Positions 13,683 through 26,000 of a stretch of 64,000 nt of DNA are shown one piece after another (position 1 is the stretch's first letter; every line of letters begins with the position of its first letter). The stretch is from Bugula neritina (taxonomy: Eukaryota > Bryozoa > Gymnolaemata > Cheilostomatida > Bugulidae), in assembly GCA_964035545.1 (NCBI GenBank), contig OZ037768.1, positions 13,082,175-13,146,174 on the forward strand. Reading direction: 5' to 3'. The position numbers and the translations under genes are program-made. The notes beneath the pieces are model-generated. The model was not told where the DNA came from and searched no databases. It saw nothing but the letters and a program-made list of their open reading frames with translations.

Positions 13683-14033
13683 TTGCCGTATGATGTGTAT
13701 GTGTTTCAGCTGCGGTAATCAATAGACAAATTGAGTTGAGGCTTAAAATTTTTATAAATTATAAATTAATACTAAATCTGTTTGTTTTTAATTTTGAAAA
13801 CTCATCAAAATTTTAGTAAATAATACAAGTCGTGGCACATTATTTTGATTAAATGTGAATTTCAGCAAGACTGGAATTATTCCCCCAAACACATAAAGAA
13901 GACCGTGTAATACTCAATGAAAACAAAAGACGGTAAAATATTAGCCTTGGAGTCTACTTACGCTAATTTAGTGAACTCAGGCTTTGTAACGGGGCGGAAC
14001 AAGAGCTGCCAGTTCGTCCTGAGAGGATAGTAA

Positions 14034-14377
14034 GCCTAGGGCCACACTGTGCGAATTTTCGCATGCGAACATTTGAACCACAAGTAGCAAAGGTGTCCAC
14101 TGTATGCGTTGAGAAAACATTCGCACTTGTCGCTCAGCATTCTGAACGCAAGTGCGAATCGTCTCTGTCGTCGTCACCAAATTGGCTGGTAGTTATTTAG
14201 CGAGCCCAATTCTTTTATTTTAGTGCTATATTCCAACAAATTGCGTTTTATTAAAAGCGAGTGCAATTTAAAAATGAATGCTTTATTTATCCCGCATCAC
14301 TGACGCTACAGTGGACACCTTTGCTACCAGTGGTTTCAATTTTCGCATGCGAAAATACGCATAGTGTGGCCCTAGGC
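14034..14377. mobile_element. PIF/Harbinger-like MITE, copy 2
   Basis: 344 bp, clearly homologous end to end with the copy at 9990-10332 and in the same orientation. It is flanked by a perfect TAA/TAA duplication (14031-14033 and 14378-14380). The terminal repeats begin GCCTAGGGCCACAC and carry the CGCATGCG core. The divergence between copies is visible by eye, so these are not a recent local duplication. Confidence 0.8.
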
Positions 14378-14380
14378 TAA

Positions 14381-16495
14381 GTGTAGATAAATATGACAGG
14401 TTTGCACAGGAAGTAGAAGTCTGTCTGTTGCTGATGACACAATATGAGGTCTATTAGGTACCAGTGATGGTTCAGCTCTTGCAACTTTATTTTCTCATGC
14501 TCCCTTCAAATCAGACTAAAGCATGGAACTCAAACTATAGAATGAGCATTTCTCATGTTATGGAATAGTGTGAACTTAAAGAATGTAGTTAGAAGCAGCA
14601 CCGAGTTGGGGGTAACGGAGTACAGACTTTGTATGTGCTTGTTTGAAATTGCTGTTTGAAATTCAAATCCCAAGGCCAACGCCGACCAATGCACTCAGTG
14701 ACCTCCAATATGGTGCTGCTTCTAGTGGTTTTCAAATCAAAATACTCAATTTATGAATAGGACTCCTGCCCAATACTTTGAGTTAATATGTTGGTAGAGT
14801 TAGCAATGTTAGGTAAAGCCATATATGATATACATTTAGCTATATTTTATACTGCAAGTTGTAGAAGAATCGCAGCACTCTGGCAAATAATTAATTGTTA
14901 CTTGTCATTCCTTATAATAATTATGCAGTTATACAAATACAAATTGAATATAGTATGTAAACTTTCTCCAACTTGGGAAATTCCACCAATACCACACTTT
15001 AAAAAGTCCCCTTGTGTAGAGGTAAGAGCTACATAAAAATGAAATACAATAGAGTGAATTAATTTGATGAATGCCTTTTATTATCATACACATAAACTTT
15101 GTTTTCATTGTTTCCAAATTGGTCTATTTGGTGCTATGAGTCAGCCAGTAGGACAATTTTATTCTAGCGTAGCCACTAACTGTATCGGCTGAAATTAGTT
15201 GATGAATTTAAGGTAAATGAAAGAACTATTTATAATGCAGAGCAACTGAAACTAAGCTAATGTATTTACAACCAATGCTCTCTAAACAAATTAATATGTA
15301 AAGTATAATTTTAAAGAACTTGGGTTAATTTTTCATAAATATCACCTATGTGGTAAAACACTAAGTTGGTTAGAATGGGCAAGTCAAAATTCTCAACGAT
15401 AAATAGTGCTGAGTCACAGTTATGCTTGTCAAACATAAAAGGGGTTGGAAAGAGAAGGAAGAGAGGGGGTGGTAATCTAGGTCAAACAGTAAAATAATGT
15501 AATTGAAACTCCAAGGGGTAAATTCCAACCAAAACAGGGGACAATTCTTTTAAACTTTCTGTATTCCAAAATGACTAAGCACTATTGTCTAGAATACTGA
15601 AGCTACAACCATATGGAAAAGAGGACAATGAAGGATTGTTTTACAAATAGAAGACAAGACAATGAGTGTTGGCAAGGTAGTAAATATTTGGAGTAGAAAA
15701 ATAGCATGCTATGTTGTACCCAAGGTAAATGTTTTCCATGGGTTTTCCCAACTGGCTTAGAATGTACCTCTTCCCCTTATTGCATTTTATACTGTTACAA
15801 GTTTATTAGAACAGCAGTATAATCAATCCAAACAATCCGAAGAATGTGTTGGAAGTAAAGCAAAAGTTGAAAAATATTACTCACCAAAGAAACATAGTTT
15901 TGTGTGCCACAGAATTTCATGTCTGCATTAGAAAAAATTTAGAAATAAATACCCATCAGAAAATTGTGAAGTCACAGAAAACAAATGGGTATGTCATTAA
16001 CTGGCATCTCAAACAAAAATTAGAAGCTTAAGCTGATTGAAAACAATAGTGATTAAAAATTAAGCAATGAAAAAGTCTCATATACCGTCACTGACATGTC
16101 ATGAAGACCATTACTGACACTTTAAAATGGTGCCTGCCAATAGCTTGCAAGTGGCATTTCAAAGCGTCGCTGGCTGCCACAAGGACCAGTCACCAACACT
16201 ATATAGCATGTCACTAATTGTAATAAACATCTTCTAGTAGCAAAATTAGATGTCACACAGATCTGCCAGTGACACTCTAAGATGTCACCTGTCACCAACA
16301 ATAACCTGTCACTAATCTGTTGGTAACCAGTCACTAATTGTACTTAACATATTTTCAGTAATCAGCTATCACCAAAAATAAGATTAAAGAAAAGTTCCTA
16401 TCCATAATGACGAAATTTAAAAAAACCAGGAGATTTAGATTTTCATATATACAATTTAAAAATCTTTACAACATAGAAAAGGAATAGTAACTTCA
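14381..16495. other. Intergenic with a small inverted-repeat element
   Basis: At 14590-14724 a 13-bp perfect inverted repeat (TAGAAGCAGCACC and its complement) bounds about 109 bp, which includes a B-box-like TTCAAATCCC. It may be a MITE or a SINE-like element. 16130-16350 shows irregular repetition of GTCACCAA/GTCACTAA words. No conserved coding region was recognised; open frames at 14788, 15846 and 16122 lack supporting signals. Confidence 0.4.
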
Positions 16496-17343
16496 ATGAA
16501 TCTTTTCCATATCTGTTGGCACTTCGCCAAAACTCTCGGAGATGACACTAGCCTCATGCTCTCTCACCGTACCTAGTTGTCTGGCAAATGAAACCTCTTT
16601 CTCACAGCCTCTGACTATTTTACAGTCTATCTTAGCTGATATAAAATGCAAACAATAAGTAACAAAACAAGTATGACAGCGATCTGAACCAGTCTTTTCA
16701 CCAATGAAATTATTGAAGTACCTATATTGTGATGAGATTTCAATTACCATTGATCTTGATAATATGTAAGTTATAGTAATAGAAGAAAAGCACAATCATA
16801 TTCTGCAGCTGTTGGCAGAAAATAACTTATCAATCTAATATTATATTCTGATCAATAAAAAAATTATCTCATAAATAGGTCAGCTGTTAAACAAAACCTC
16901 TTGATGAAGACCCAATCTTAGATTAGCTTTCAGAGTCTTGGATAAGCATTTAAGCAAAGCTCAGAAAAAATGATCCTTTTTTAATTATTATATATGCATG
17001 CTAGAATAAACACAATGATATTCACATAGATGGGAAGTTGTTGCAACTAGGAAAGTCCAAGTCACTGTTTTAAATTGTGCTGTATATGAGTTGTTGAGTT
17101 TTCTTCACAATGACTGCCTACTCGCTCGCCGAGTTTCTGAAACAACTCAAGAAAAGCAATAGGCGGTCTAAAATTCTTAACAAAATAGTACACTGGGTGG
17201 TTTACAAAAGCTGAGAGAACGACTGAATGCGTTTTCCTAATCTATCTCTACAAAATGAGAACCTTGTCGACAGCTGAATCACTGTCTTTGGTCAATTCTT
17301 TCGCGAGAGAGTCCCCTGCAGACGTCAGCCGGATCTCATCAAA
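16496..17343 (-). CDS. Possible 3' exons of an unidentified minus-strand gene
   Basis: Two segments look like exons. 17343-17263 follows a good acceptor (TTTTGTGTCAG) and reads FDEIRLTSAGDSLAKE followed by LTKDSDSAVDK, 27 codons with markedly higher GC than its surroundings; its possible donor AAG/GTTCTC is weak. 16640-16496 follows an acceptor (TTTATATCAG), reads KIDCKIVRGCEKEVSFARQL and more, and ends EVPTDMEKIH before a TGA. A tiny segment between them (near 17114-17128) could be another exon. I do not recognise the protein, no start exon is visible, and the joining is not established. The balanced acidic/basic composition argues for real coding sequence, but this remains a candidate. Confidence 0.3.
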
Positions 17344-17394
17344 CTGACACAAAATATCGAGTTATTAATTAGGATTTTAGCACAAATGTGTAAG

Positions 17395-17535
17395 CCTGTG
17401 TGTGCCTGTGTCTGTGCCTGTGTGTATGTATGCATGTGTGTATGTATGCATGTGTGTATGTATGCATGTGTGTGTATGTATGCATGTGTGTGTATGTATG
17501 TGTGATGTATTTGTATATATGTTGTGTGTCTGTAT
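17395..17535. repeat. TGTATGTATGCATG minisatellite
   Basis: Imperfect tandem copies of a 14-18 bp GTGTGTATGTATGCAT unit. The antisense open frame here is only a histidine/threonine repeat translation. Confidence 0.75.
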
Positions 17536-18137
17536 ATACAAGTATAATTTGGATCTGCTAATTTTTGTAGCCAAAAGATGAAAACATTGGTGCTTTCATA
17601 GATTTAATATTGGCAACACACAAGCCTGAAATAATAAATTTGCTACTAGCAAATTTTTTGCAGAAGATAAAATGGCTGCAAACCATAATACAAAAATCCA
17701 ATGCATATGGAAGTTGCAAAAAGTTATTTCCAAAGTCAAATGTTAAAGATACATTATCAGCATTCTATTGAACAGAGTAATGTAATCAGAAGATATGTTC
17801 TTTGCTCAGACACATTCTAGCTATAATCAAAAGTTGAACCCTATGCCAAGAAATGCAAATTTATTATTATAGGGAATAGACCAATGAAAAAACTGCACAT
17901 ATTATTCAGTAATAAAAGAATAGCCATATTTTTCCAATCAATGTCCTAAAATGAATTTAAAAAACCTTATTGAGATTAATACTGCAGTTAATGTTTGGTC
18001 TATTTCAAAAATCTAAGAAGAATATTTATTAAATTAATTTTATTTTTATCAAATTTAATTTATTTACATTGAATTAATCAATAATTATTTAAATGGGAGC
18101 TAACTAGGCAGAGAGTGGATTTTACGTATTTTATGTT
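17536..18137. other. Intergenic, nothing recognised
   Basis: AT-rich sequence between the minisatellite and the 3' end of the minus-strand membrane-protein gene. No exon, repeat unit or RNA gene was recognised. Confidence 0.4.
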
Positions 18138-18143
18138 TTTATT
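18138..18143 (-). promoter_or_regulatory. Candidate poly(A) signal AATAAA
   Basis: Minus-strand AATAAA about 165 nt beyond the stop codon of the 281-aa membrane protein, in line with a 3' end there. Confidence 0.4.
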
Positions 18144-18305
18144 ACAAAATAATTCCGACAAACAAAACTGAAACAAACATCTTATTCAAAAATATATACA
18201 GGTGCAATAAGAATCTGAGAAAATAGTGCTTGCAATAACTAGTGCCAAAATTTAAAAAGCAGTTAGTAAATACAAACAAAAATAAATAGAAATGCATACA
18301 TTCAT

Positions 18306-19151
18306 CTACGGTTTGTACAAACAAACAATCATTGAGACAAGAATAGACAAAATTGTAAATAGACCAAATGGTGGTACAATCAGCCAAGGTAAATTTAATT
18401 TAAATTCTTCTTCGACATCAAAAGCGTTGATGGCTATAAACATGCTCATCGCAGGAGGAGCTAAAGCCATACACATTAAGAGAAGAGCAAAAATATCCCA
18501 AAAATACTCTTTAGAACAAAATTTTCCAGTTCGTTTCCTGCTCATTACTAAGTTCCACGTAAGCTGACCAGTTGCCAACATGATTTGAATGCAGGTGGCA
18601 GTAAAGGCCACAGAGCTTGATAATCTTTCCTTGGGAGTCTGCAGAAGTGAAACTTGGGCAGGGAGTTTGAATGCAATTAGGACTCTGCCTAACCCGACCA
18701 TGGCATCGGAGAAAACAAAACTTAGGATACTGTTCATTTTACTCCAAAGTGAGCGGCAGCTTTTCCATTTTTGAACCTTAAGTTTTTGATGTTTAGGTGA
18801 CTGAGGACCTACCTGAATACGCATTTTGCAAATTACATATATAGAAAAAAATATTTGAAAAAAAAGGCTCAAGCATAAAAATATTTCACAAACATAACCA
18901 GTCACCCACATCATTAGAAAGGGCAATAGTCCACGATCAACAGCATGATATGAACTGATCAGGCTTCTAAACTCTTCAAGTCCAAGTATTCCAGGAATTA
19001 AATCCAAAAATGTCAAAGCCAACAAAATTGAGTACTTCATAAATTTCCATGCAATGCCACATTTGCCTACGTTGGGACCAAAAACAGTGTCAAAACCATC
19101 AATAACAGTTTCAGTAGAACTACCAATTATAATTAGGCATTCTTCAAACAT
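18306..19151 (-). CDS. Unidentified multi-pass membrane protein, single coding exon, 281 aa
   Basis: A long uninterrupted frame of 281 codons. I chose the ATG at 19151 (MFEECLIIIGS) because a polypyrimidine acceptor TTTCTCTTTTAG ends at 19164, 12 nt upstream of it, suggesting a spliced 5' UTR; the frame stays open up to an ATG at 19184. The protein has about six or seven hydrophobic segments: near residues 38-58, 73-110 (long, possibly two), 142-162, 186-206, 219-240 and 250-275. A basic loop (SPKHQKLKVQKWKSCRSLW) sits between the third and fourth. It ends CLYKP. There is no signal peptide and no motif I can place in a known family; the overall shape recalls XK-like or other orphan membrane proteins, but nothing diagnostic supports that. 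Length, lack of stops and a downstream AATAAA support a real gene or a retrocopy. Confidence 0.7.
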   Translation of the reverse strand: MFEECLIIIGSSTETVIDGFDTVFGPNVGKCGIAWKFMKYSILLALTFLDLIPGILGLEEFRSLISSYHAVDRGLLPFLMMWVTGYVCEIFLCLSLFFQIFFSIYVICKMRIQVGPQSPKHQKLKVQKWKSCRSLWSKMNSILSFVFSDAMVGLGRVLIAFKLPAQVSLLQTPKERLSSSVAFTATCIQIMLATGQLTWNLVMSRKRTGKFCSKEYFWDIFALLLMCMALAPPAMSMFIAINAFDVEEEFKLNLPWLIVPPFGLFTILSILVSMIVCLYKP

Positions 19152-19184
19152 CTTTAATTTACCTAAAAGAGAAACATAAAACAA

Positions 19185-21009
19185 TGAACAAAACTACAAA
19201 TACAAATCTAAAACATTAATTTAAGTAAACAGCAAAATCTACAGCGAAAATAAATAGAAACTTTTGTGAAAGATTAACATATTGTAAATATTTATTTGAA
19301 AAAAATATTCGCTACTTAACTCAGGCAGAAAACATATACTTATAGGAAGGCTGATGGTAAAATAGTGCCATCAGATTTATAATACTTGTGTATATATTAT
19401 ATAAGAAACAATAGAAACATCACCCATGCAATAATAAAATCAATAAGGTACAATAAAAACATTAGAAATTGGAAAACCCAAGAAAATATATTACTCAACA
19501 TTTAGTAGCACTACAGACACAGTAATCTTTATTATAATTATTAGTCGAAGCATGTGAGAATTCATGATTACTGCATGGTTAAAACAATTTTTAGGTGCCC
19601 AGTTATCTTTGTAACATCTGGCCCAAAGAGGCATTCAAAGGCCTACGAAGCACATATGTTTACTTCTCCCTCCACCCCTCCCCACACCATATCTTTTCCA
19701 AGCACTGTGCAAACTGAGAACAAAAACGAAAGCAAAATTATCCAACTAGTTTCTGCCTGCAAGATGATGGATGATGAGTAAGTTGTTAGAATTACATCAT
19801 TAGTTGGTGTTTAACCTTATATTTTAGTTATTAGCACGTAGCTGGTCTTGGCACAAAAAAACTGGGCCTCTAGTGGTGAGAAGAGATGCCCTTGGTGACC
19901 AGAGATGAGAGACAATACAAACAACATAAAAAAAATGCATTTCTAATTATTTTAACATATTAAATCGTTTATGCCCATCAACTAGCAAATTAAGCTTTAT
20001 GCATGAATATTTAAACATATTTGTACAAGACAAAATGGGTAAGTCTGGGCTGTAAAAATAATATTCTAAAAACACTACAAATTGAGTGATAGATGTCTTA
20101 TCAAAACTATTTGGGTATTTTAGAATGTCTTTAACATTTTTGTTCCCAAATTATAGCCACTTTCCTACTTGAAACAGAACAAAATAAATCCAGCATGAAA
20201 TGAAGCCATAATAAACCAAATAAAGTGTTAAAACATAACCTTTTAATAATGCAAGCTATTAACCTACACTTCGGAGGTAAATAGATTAGCAGGTGAAAAG
20301 CTTGGTGAGTAAATAGCTTGGCAGGTGAATATTTTTGCAGGTAAATAGCTTGGTAGGCATATAGCCTTGTAGGTAAACAGCTATGCGTGTAGACAGCTTG
20401 GCAGGTACAGTGCTATAGGATCTGTTATAGTTAAAAAGCAAACCACATCTAAATCCTTCAAGATTGCTCGTCTTAAAGATACAAGTGATTTTTAAAGATT
20501 AGCTTTACAAAACTATTCAATTTATTGCAATACATCTGAAAATAATTATGGGGATTCTGTTTAAAATTTATTTAGATAAGATAACTCCAAATTGATTAAA
20601 ATGTACAACTTGCTTCATCTTGACAGTTTTCTCCTTGAGTTCTTTCATGAATTTCGCATCACAACATTGAGGTTTGGGGAGAAGTTACCTGCCCCTTTAT
20701 CAAACACTGCTCTACAGCAATTTAGCTGTGCCTAGAGTTCTGTATAGGTAAGGAAATGCTTCTAAGGAAACATCAACTACAAACATGCAGACACTACAAG
20801 TAGGGTGATTTTACTTTGTTTAGTATTCCAGCAAATTACAACCCAAAATTAGAGTAATTTGCCTAACATCTGTGAAAATTTACTATACGCGTGAGGTAAT
20901 TTTATGTGCATTTTATCTAACTATTTTATAGTAAATATAGCGCTAAATCATAATTTATGACAGAACTTTGGGCTTTATTAGCAGCATGAGAGGTCAGCAG
21001 ACGAATCCG
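19185..21009. other. Intergenic with a degenerate minisatellite
   Basis: No gene recognised. 20275-20412 contains about seven imperfect copies of a 19-21 bp unit around AGGTAAATAGCTTGGC. The open frame at 19554-19781 has no domain or splice support. Confidence 0.45.
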
Positions 21010-21492
21010 CGACATTTCACAAATGACAATTCAAAAACACCTATTTCGAAAAAGACAATTCCCAAATTGACAATTCTCAAATTGACAATTAATAAATTGA
21101 CTTTTAGAAAAAAGACATTTCTAAAAATGACATTTCACAAATGATACGTTGAAATAATTACTACTTATTTACTTTTACTTTTATACTTGTATTATTTGTA
21201 TGACAAGATTTAAAGCTTTCAGCAACAAGTATAAACGCCTTATGAGTTAGGCTATCACGAAAGTAGTGTTAGCTACCAAACAGTCCTAATCTACAATTGC
21301 CTAAGTTTATATTAACTTATTCTCGACCCGGTTGAGCTCACACCCGACTGGGGCGTATCATTTGTGAAATGTCATTTTTAGAAATGTCTTTTTTCTAAAC
21401 GTCAATTTATTAATTGTCAATTTGAGAATTGTCAATTTGGGAATTGTCTTTTTCGAAATAGGTGTTTTTGAATTGACATTTGTGAAATGTCG
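21010..21492. mobile_element. Foldback element with 139-bp inverted arms
   Basis: Arm 21010-21148 is complementary to arm 21354-21492 with only two mismatches in 139 positions, around a 205-bp loop. Each arm is itself made of about eight imperfect 14-15 bp units of the form GACAWTTNNNAAAWT. The outermost units are CGACATTTCACAAATG. No transposase is encoded and no convincing target-site duplication was found. It resembles foldback/MITE-type DNA elements whose long terminal repeats are internally repetitive. Confidence 0.75.
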
Positions 21493-21726
21493 TGTCACCC
21501 AGCAGAATATGCGAGCAACATGGACTATATAATTCAAATTTGAATCAGTGAAGCAGAAGGTTGCCAAAGATGTGATGCCCAAGATGTGATGCCCAGCAGG
21601 TTCATAGTCACATGTTAGTAACGCAGACGTACTGGACTAGCAGCTATTACTAACAGTGAAATTAGGTTATTTGTACTTGAACTTTTATAGGCTTGTCAAA
21701 CTGAAAAACTAATAATATTATGTAAG

Positions 21727-21845
21727 CAGGGTTGGGGTAATTGTAATTTGTAATTGTGGTTGGTTGTAATTAATTACATTTTTTCAAGTGATTGAATATA
21801 ATATGTAATTGATGCATAAAACTGTAATTGTAATTAATTACATTT
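21727..21845. repeat. GGGTTGGGGT / GTAATT-rich dispersed repeat, copy 1
   Basis: Starts CAGGGTTGGGGTAATTGTAA and continues with GTAATTGTAATTAATTACAT words. Related segments lie at 33496-33597 (ending ACCCCAACCCTG, opposite orientation) and 61234-61350. The CAGGGTTGGGG end resembles ends of hAT-type non-autonomous elements, but this is only a suggestion. Confidence 0.45.
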
Positions 21846-22105
21846 GCATTCACTGCAAGGTGAATAATAGCCAGATCTCCAGACTAGGGGTGGTAGAGGG
21901 CGCGCACGATAGAATCCAACTCGCCAACAGTTTAAACCAGCTGTTGGTATCTATTAAACTCCATGTCTATTTCCTACTACATAGTCCACTATGAATAATA
22001 TATTGTCTTGTATATAGTCTGTGTAATAAAAACGGATGGTATTCATCCTTCCTTTTATATCGAATTTTTTTGTACATTTTGTGGTTTTATAGGGTATTGT
22101 TCTTG

Positions 22106-22181
<76 letters not shown>

Positions 22182-22730
22182 AATTAGTTTTTATGGTACA
22201 CTTCCCCTCCCATCGTTATGTTAGCAGGAAGTTGGCTCCCTGCTGGAGGGGACAGTGTAATGGCTAATGGAAGTGTACTTACGACACATACTACCCTCCA
22301 TATTAAGATGCGGAGACGCGATAGAATATAGAAATATCCAATCACGTTGAAGCACGTAATTACCCCCTACGAAGCGAGCGCTTCCGGACAGTGATTTAGA
22401 GAGTAAGGTTGCTAGTGTTTAGACGTTCTCATACACAGGATACTTTTCTTATGTTAATTCAGGGCAACTGGATGTAATCTCTTTTTGTGATATTATTATA
22501 AATATACCTATCTTTCTCACGCTAAGTTTGTGTGATTTCTGTCAAGTTACGTAACTCGACCACTATCATAATTGCATGCAGAAGAACCCACCACAATAGT
22601 AATTCTGAAAATATTACACATGCATATGTATATATCTATAAGCCTTCATCTGAGTTCATGTATTCAACAAAACTATATTCCGCAATATCTGTCTACTTCA
22701 ATATGAATGTGTTTATTAATTACTCTACCC
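21846..22730. other. Left flank of the copia insertion
   Basis: Contains an (AT)n tract at 22110-22178 and otherwise unremarkable AT-rich sequence up to the target site TACCC at 22726-22730. No gene recognised. Confidence 0.4.
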
Positions 22731-23026
22731 TGTTGATAGAATGCAATCTTCCGCTCTAATGACAATGCATATAATATTCACATAATATACCAATGCTATT
22801 AAAACACTCATGTTAGTAATTATCTTTTCTCTTATGTCTAAATAGCAAGTGTGGATAACTCACAATATATTGTAATCAGTCTTTTATACTATTATATTGC
22901 CCACAATTCTTTTCTTCTTCCTCTTTCTCAATATACATAAAATATAATGGTTCTGTGAATTACAACTCTACTTATTTAATCACAATAATTAACATTACAA
23001 AGATGGCATCAGCCTCCAGCTCAACA
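22731..23026 (+). repeat. 5' LTR of copia element
   Basis: 296 bp, TG...CA. It contains a TTTTATACTATTATAT segment that could act as a TATA element. The last 24 bp contain the ATG (23003) that opens the Gag-Pol frame, so coding begins inside the LTR. Confidence 0.95.
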
Positions 23027-26000
23027 GGTTATGGGCCCGGGAGCAAACTACAATTTAATGGAGACTCTACAGCTTATAAAATCTGAGAAACAAGATTCAT
23101 AAATTACTTATACACACTGGACAGTGGAGTACACAAGGCCATTCTTCCCCTATCAAGTGATGAAACTGAGGATACAGATTTCAATAAGAAAAACAGAAGA
23201 GCATATGCTGAGTTGGTACAAGTATTGGATGAAAAATCACTTCAACTCATCATGAATGATGCTGAGAACAATGGACGTGATGCTCTGAAAATTCTGAGAG
23301 ACCATTATGCCAGCACAGAAAAACCTCGCATCATGACACTCTATGAAATTTTAACTACCATTACTATGACTGACACTGAAGACGTGACTGACTACCTAAT
23401 ACGCGCTGAAAGTGCTGCTACAGGACTCAGGCTAGCAGGTGAGACCATATCTGATAATTTAGTAATCGCTATGCTATTAAAAGGACTGCCTGCGTCTTAT
23501 AATTCATTTGTGGTAGTTCACACACAAAGTGAATCAAAAAAGACATTAAAAGAATTTAAAGCCGCTCTACACAACCATGCTAACACTGAATCTATCAGAG
23601 CTACCGCACATTCTACAGCACTAGCAGCTAAAGAAGACTATAAATACCAACCACAAATACACTCACAGACACGACGTAACTCTCAGCCAGCTAACAAACA
23701 ATGCCTCTCATGTGGATGCGCCAACCACAGCACCAAAGAATGCAGATCGAAGTCTAAACTCACCTGCAACTTCTGTCACAAAAATGGACATGTTGAAAGC
23801 GTATGTTTTCAGAAGAAGAAAACACAGAGTGCACTGCAAACATCAACACACCAACATCAAATGACAAACTTTTCATTTACTGCTACTCTAACACACGCTG
23901 ACACAACTACACGCAAATCACCCAGACAAAACTTGACAAGAGACAAACTACTAGTTGACTGTGGAGCCACTTGCCACATTGTCAATGACAAAAGACATTT
24001 TACAAGCTACGACCCAGACTTCGACCCAAACAAACATTATATACAGCTCGCTGATGGTCACAGCAGCAACACACTGGCTATAGCAAGAGGAGTAGCTGAA
24101 TACACCATACTGGATAACAACAGCACGCCCCATACAGTTAAACTCACGAATGCTCTGCTAGCACCAGAATTCCCAGCAAGCTTATTCTCAGTAAGAGCTG
24201 CAACAGACGCAGGAGGTACAGTAACATTCACTAAAAATACTGCTAACCTGACCTCACACAACACAACTTTCAATTTCATCAGAGAAGGAAATTTGTTCTT
24301 TTTGCCTACAGATGCTATACAGCAGAGTGCAACAACTATGACTGACCTCACACTTGACCACCCAATTACTACTGAACCTCAGACAGCTAACTTGACAAAA
24401 ACTGCAAAAACTGAGAATACATACTCAACTAACTCAACTTTTACAGTCAAAACCCTTCATGAATGGCACCTAACCTTAGGACACATGAACTATGACGACA
24501 TTCTATCCTTGGAGAAAGTGACACAAGGAATGAAAGTTACAAACACCAAACAAACCATAAATTGCCAAGTTTGTACAGAAAACAAAATTACGCGACAACC
24601 AAAGTCAGAGGACATTACTCCAAAACATGCTACAAAACCTCTGGAACGTGTGCATACAGATATATGCGGACCGATAGAACTTACATCACGTGAAGGACAC
24701 AGATATGTGATAAACTTTGTAGATGAATACACTAGCATGCTATTTGTCTACACCCTACGCACAAAAGACGAAGCGACAACTGCCCTAAAAAGGCTTATTG
24801 CTGATGTAGCCCCTATTGGAAAAATAAGAGAAATACACAGTGATAATGGTGGAGAATATGTCAGCGCTACATTTCAAACTGTTCTACAGAACAATGGCAT
24901 AAAACACTCCACTACTGCTCCCTACACTCCCTATCAGAACAGAAAAGCTGAACGGACATGGCGAAGCTTGCTAGAGATGGCCCGATGCCTGATATCTGAC
25001 TCTTCTCTACACAAGTCCTACTGGCCTTACGCTGTTCGCTACGCCCAATACCTGAGGAATCATGCCTATCAAAGACGCACTGGAGCCACTGCTTACAAGA
25101 TGTTCACTGAGAGAAAACCAGACATGAAGCACATACACAGATTCGGCTTGAAGTGTACATTCTACATCGAGGGCCAAAAACAGAAGTTCGATGCACGTGG
25201 TCAGCACGGCACCTTCTTGGGCATCAACCCATTAAACCAAGCATACTATGTATTGAATAGCAAAAACAATAACATACTGACTACACGCAACATACGCATA
25301 CATCAAGACACTGACATTACTGACATCACACTTACTGACTTTGAACATACTGACGAAGAACACACTACACCAATCCAAACAGAGCAAGCTACTGACGGTG
25401 AGCAGACAACTCCAACAATTCCAGCTGACAGACCAAAACGCAACGCTGGACCACCCAAACACCTTGCTGATTACTACACCATGGCTACAGTTGACTACGC
25501 CTATGCTGCTACACAACTCATCCCATCCTCATATGATGAAGCCATCAACTCTGAAAATTCTGACAAGTGGAAAGCAGCTATGGACAACGAAGTCACAACA
25601 CTCAACAACAACGAGACCTGGGAACTTACACATCTACCTGACAACCGCACTGAAACACAAGGACGTTGGGTTTACACCCTGAAGCAAGGAAAAACTGCCG
25701 GTGAACTACAATACAAAGCACGCTATGTTGCCAAGGGTTTTACACAGGTACACGGTATTGATTACGAGCAGACCTTCTCACCGACTACACGATTTGTCAG
25801 TATCCGTACACTGTTACAACAAGCTGCCAACGAGGGATTACACCTACATCAAATGGATGTCAAAGGCGCCTATCTAAACGCACCAATTGATAAGGACATC
25901 TATGTTCAACAACCTCCAGGATACGAACAGACAGACTCCAATGGAACTCTTCTCACTTGTCACCTCAAAAAGTCTCTCTATGGACTAAAGCAAAGTGGCA

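Noticed and set aside
23213-23215. ATG at 23213 as the true copia start
   Set aside because: The same frame extends upstream to 23003 through typical Gag sequence, broken only by one TGA; 23213 is simply the first Met after the stop.
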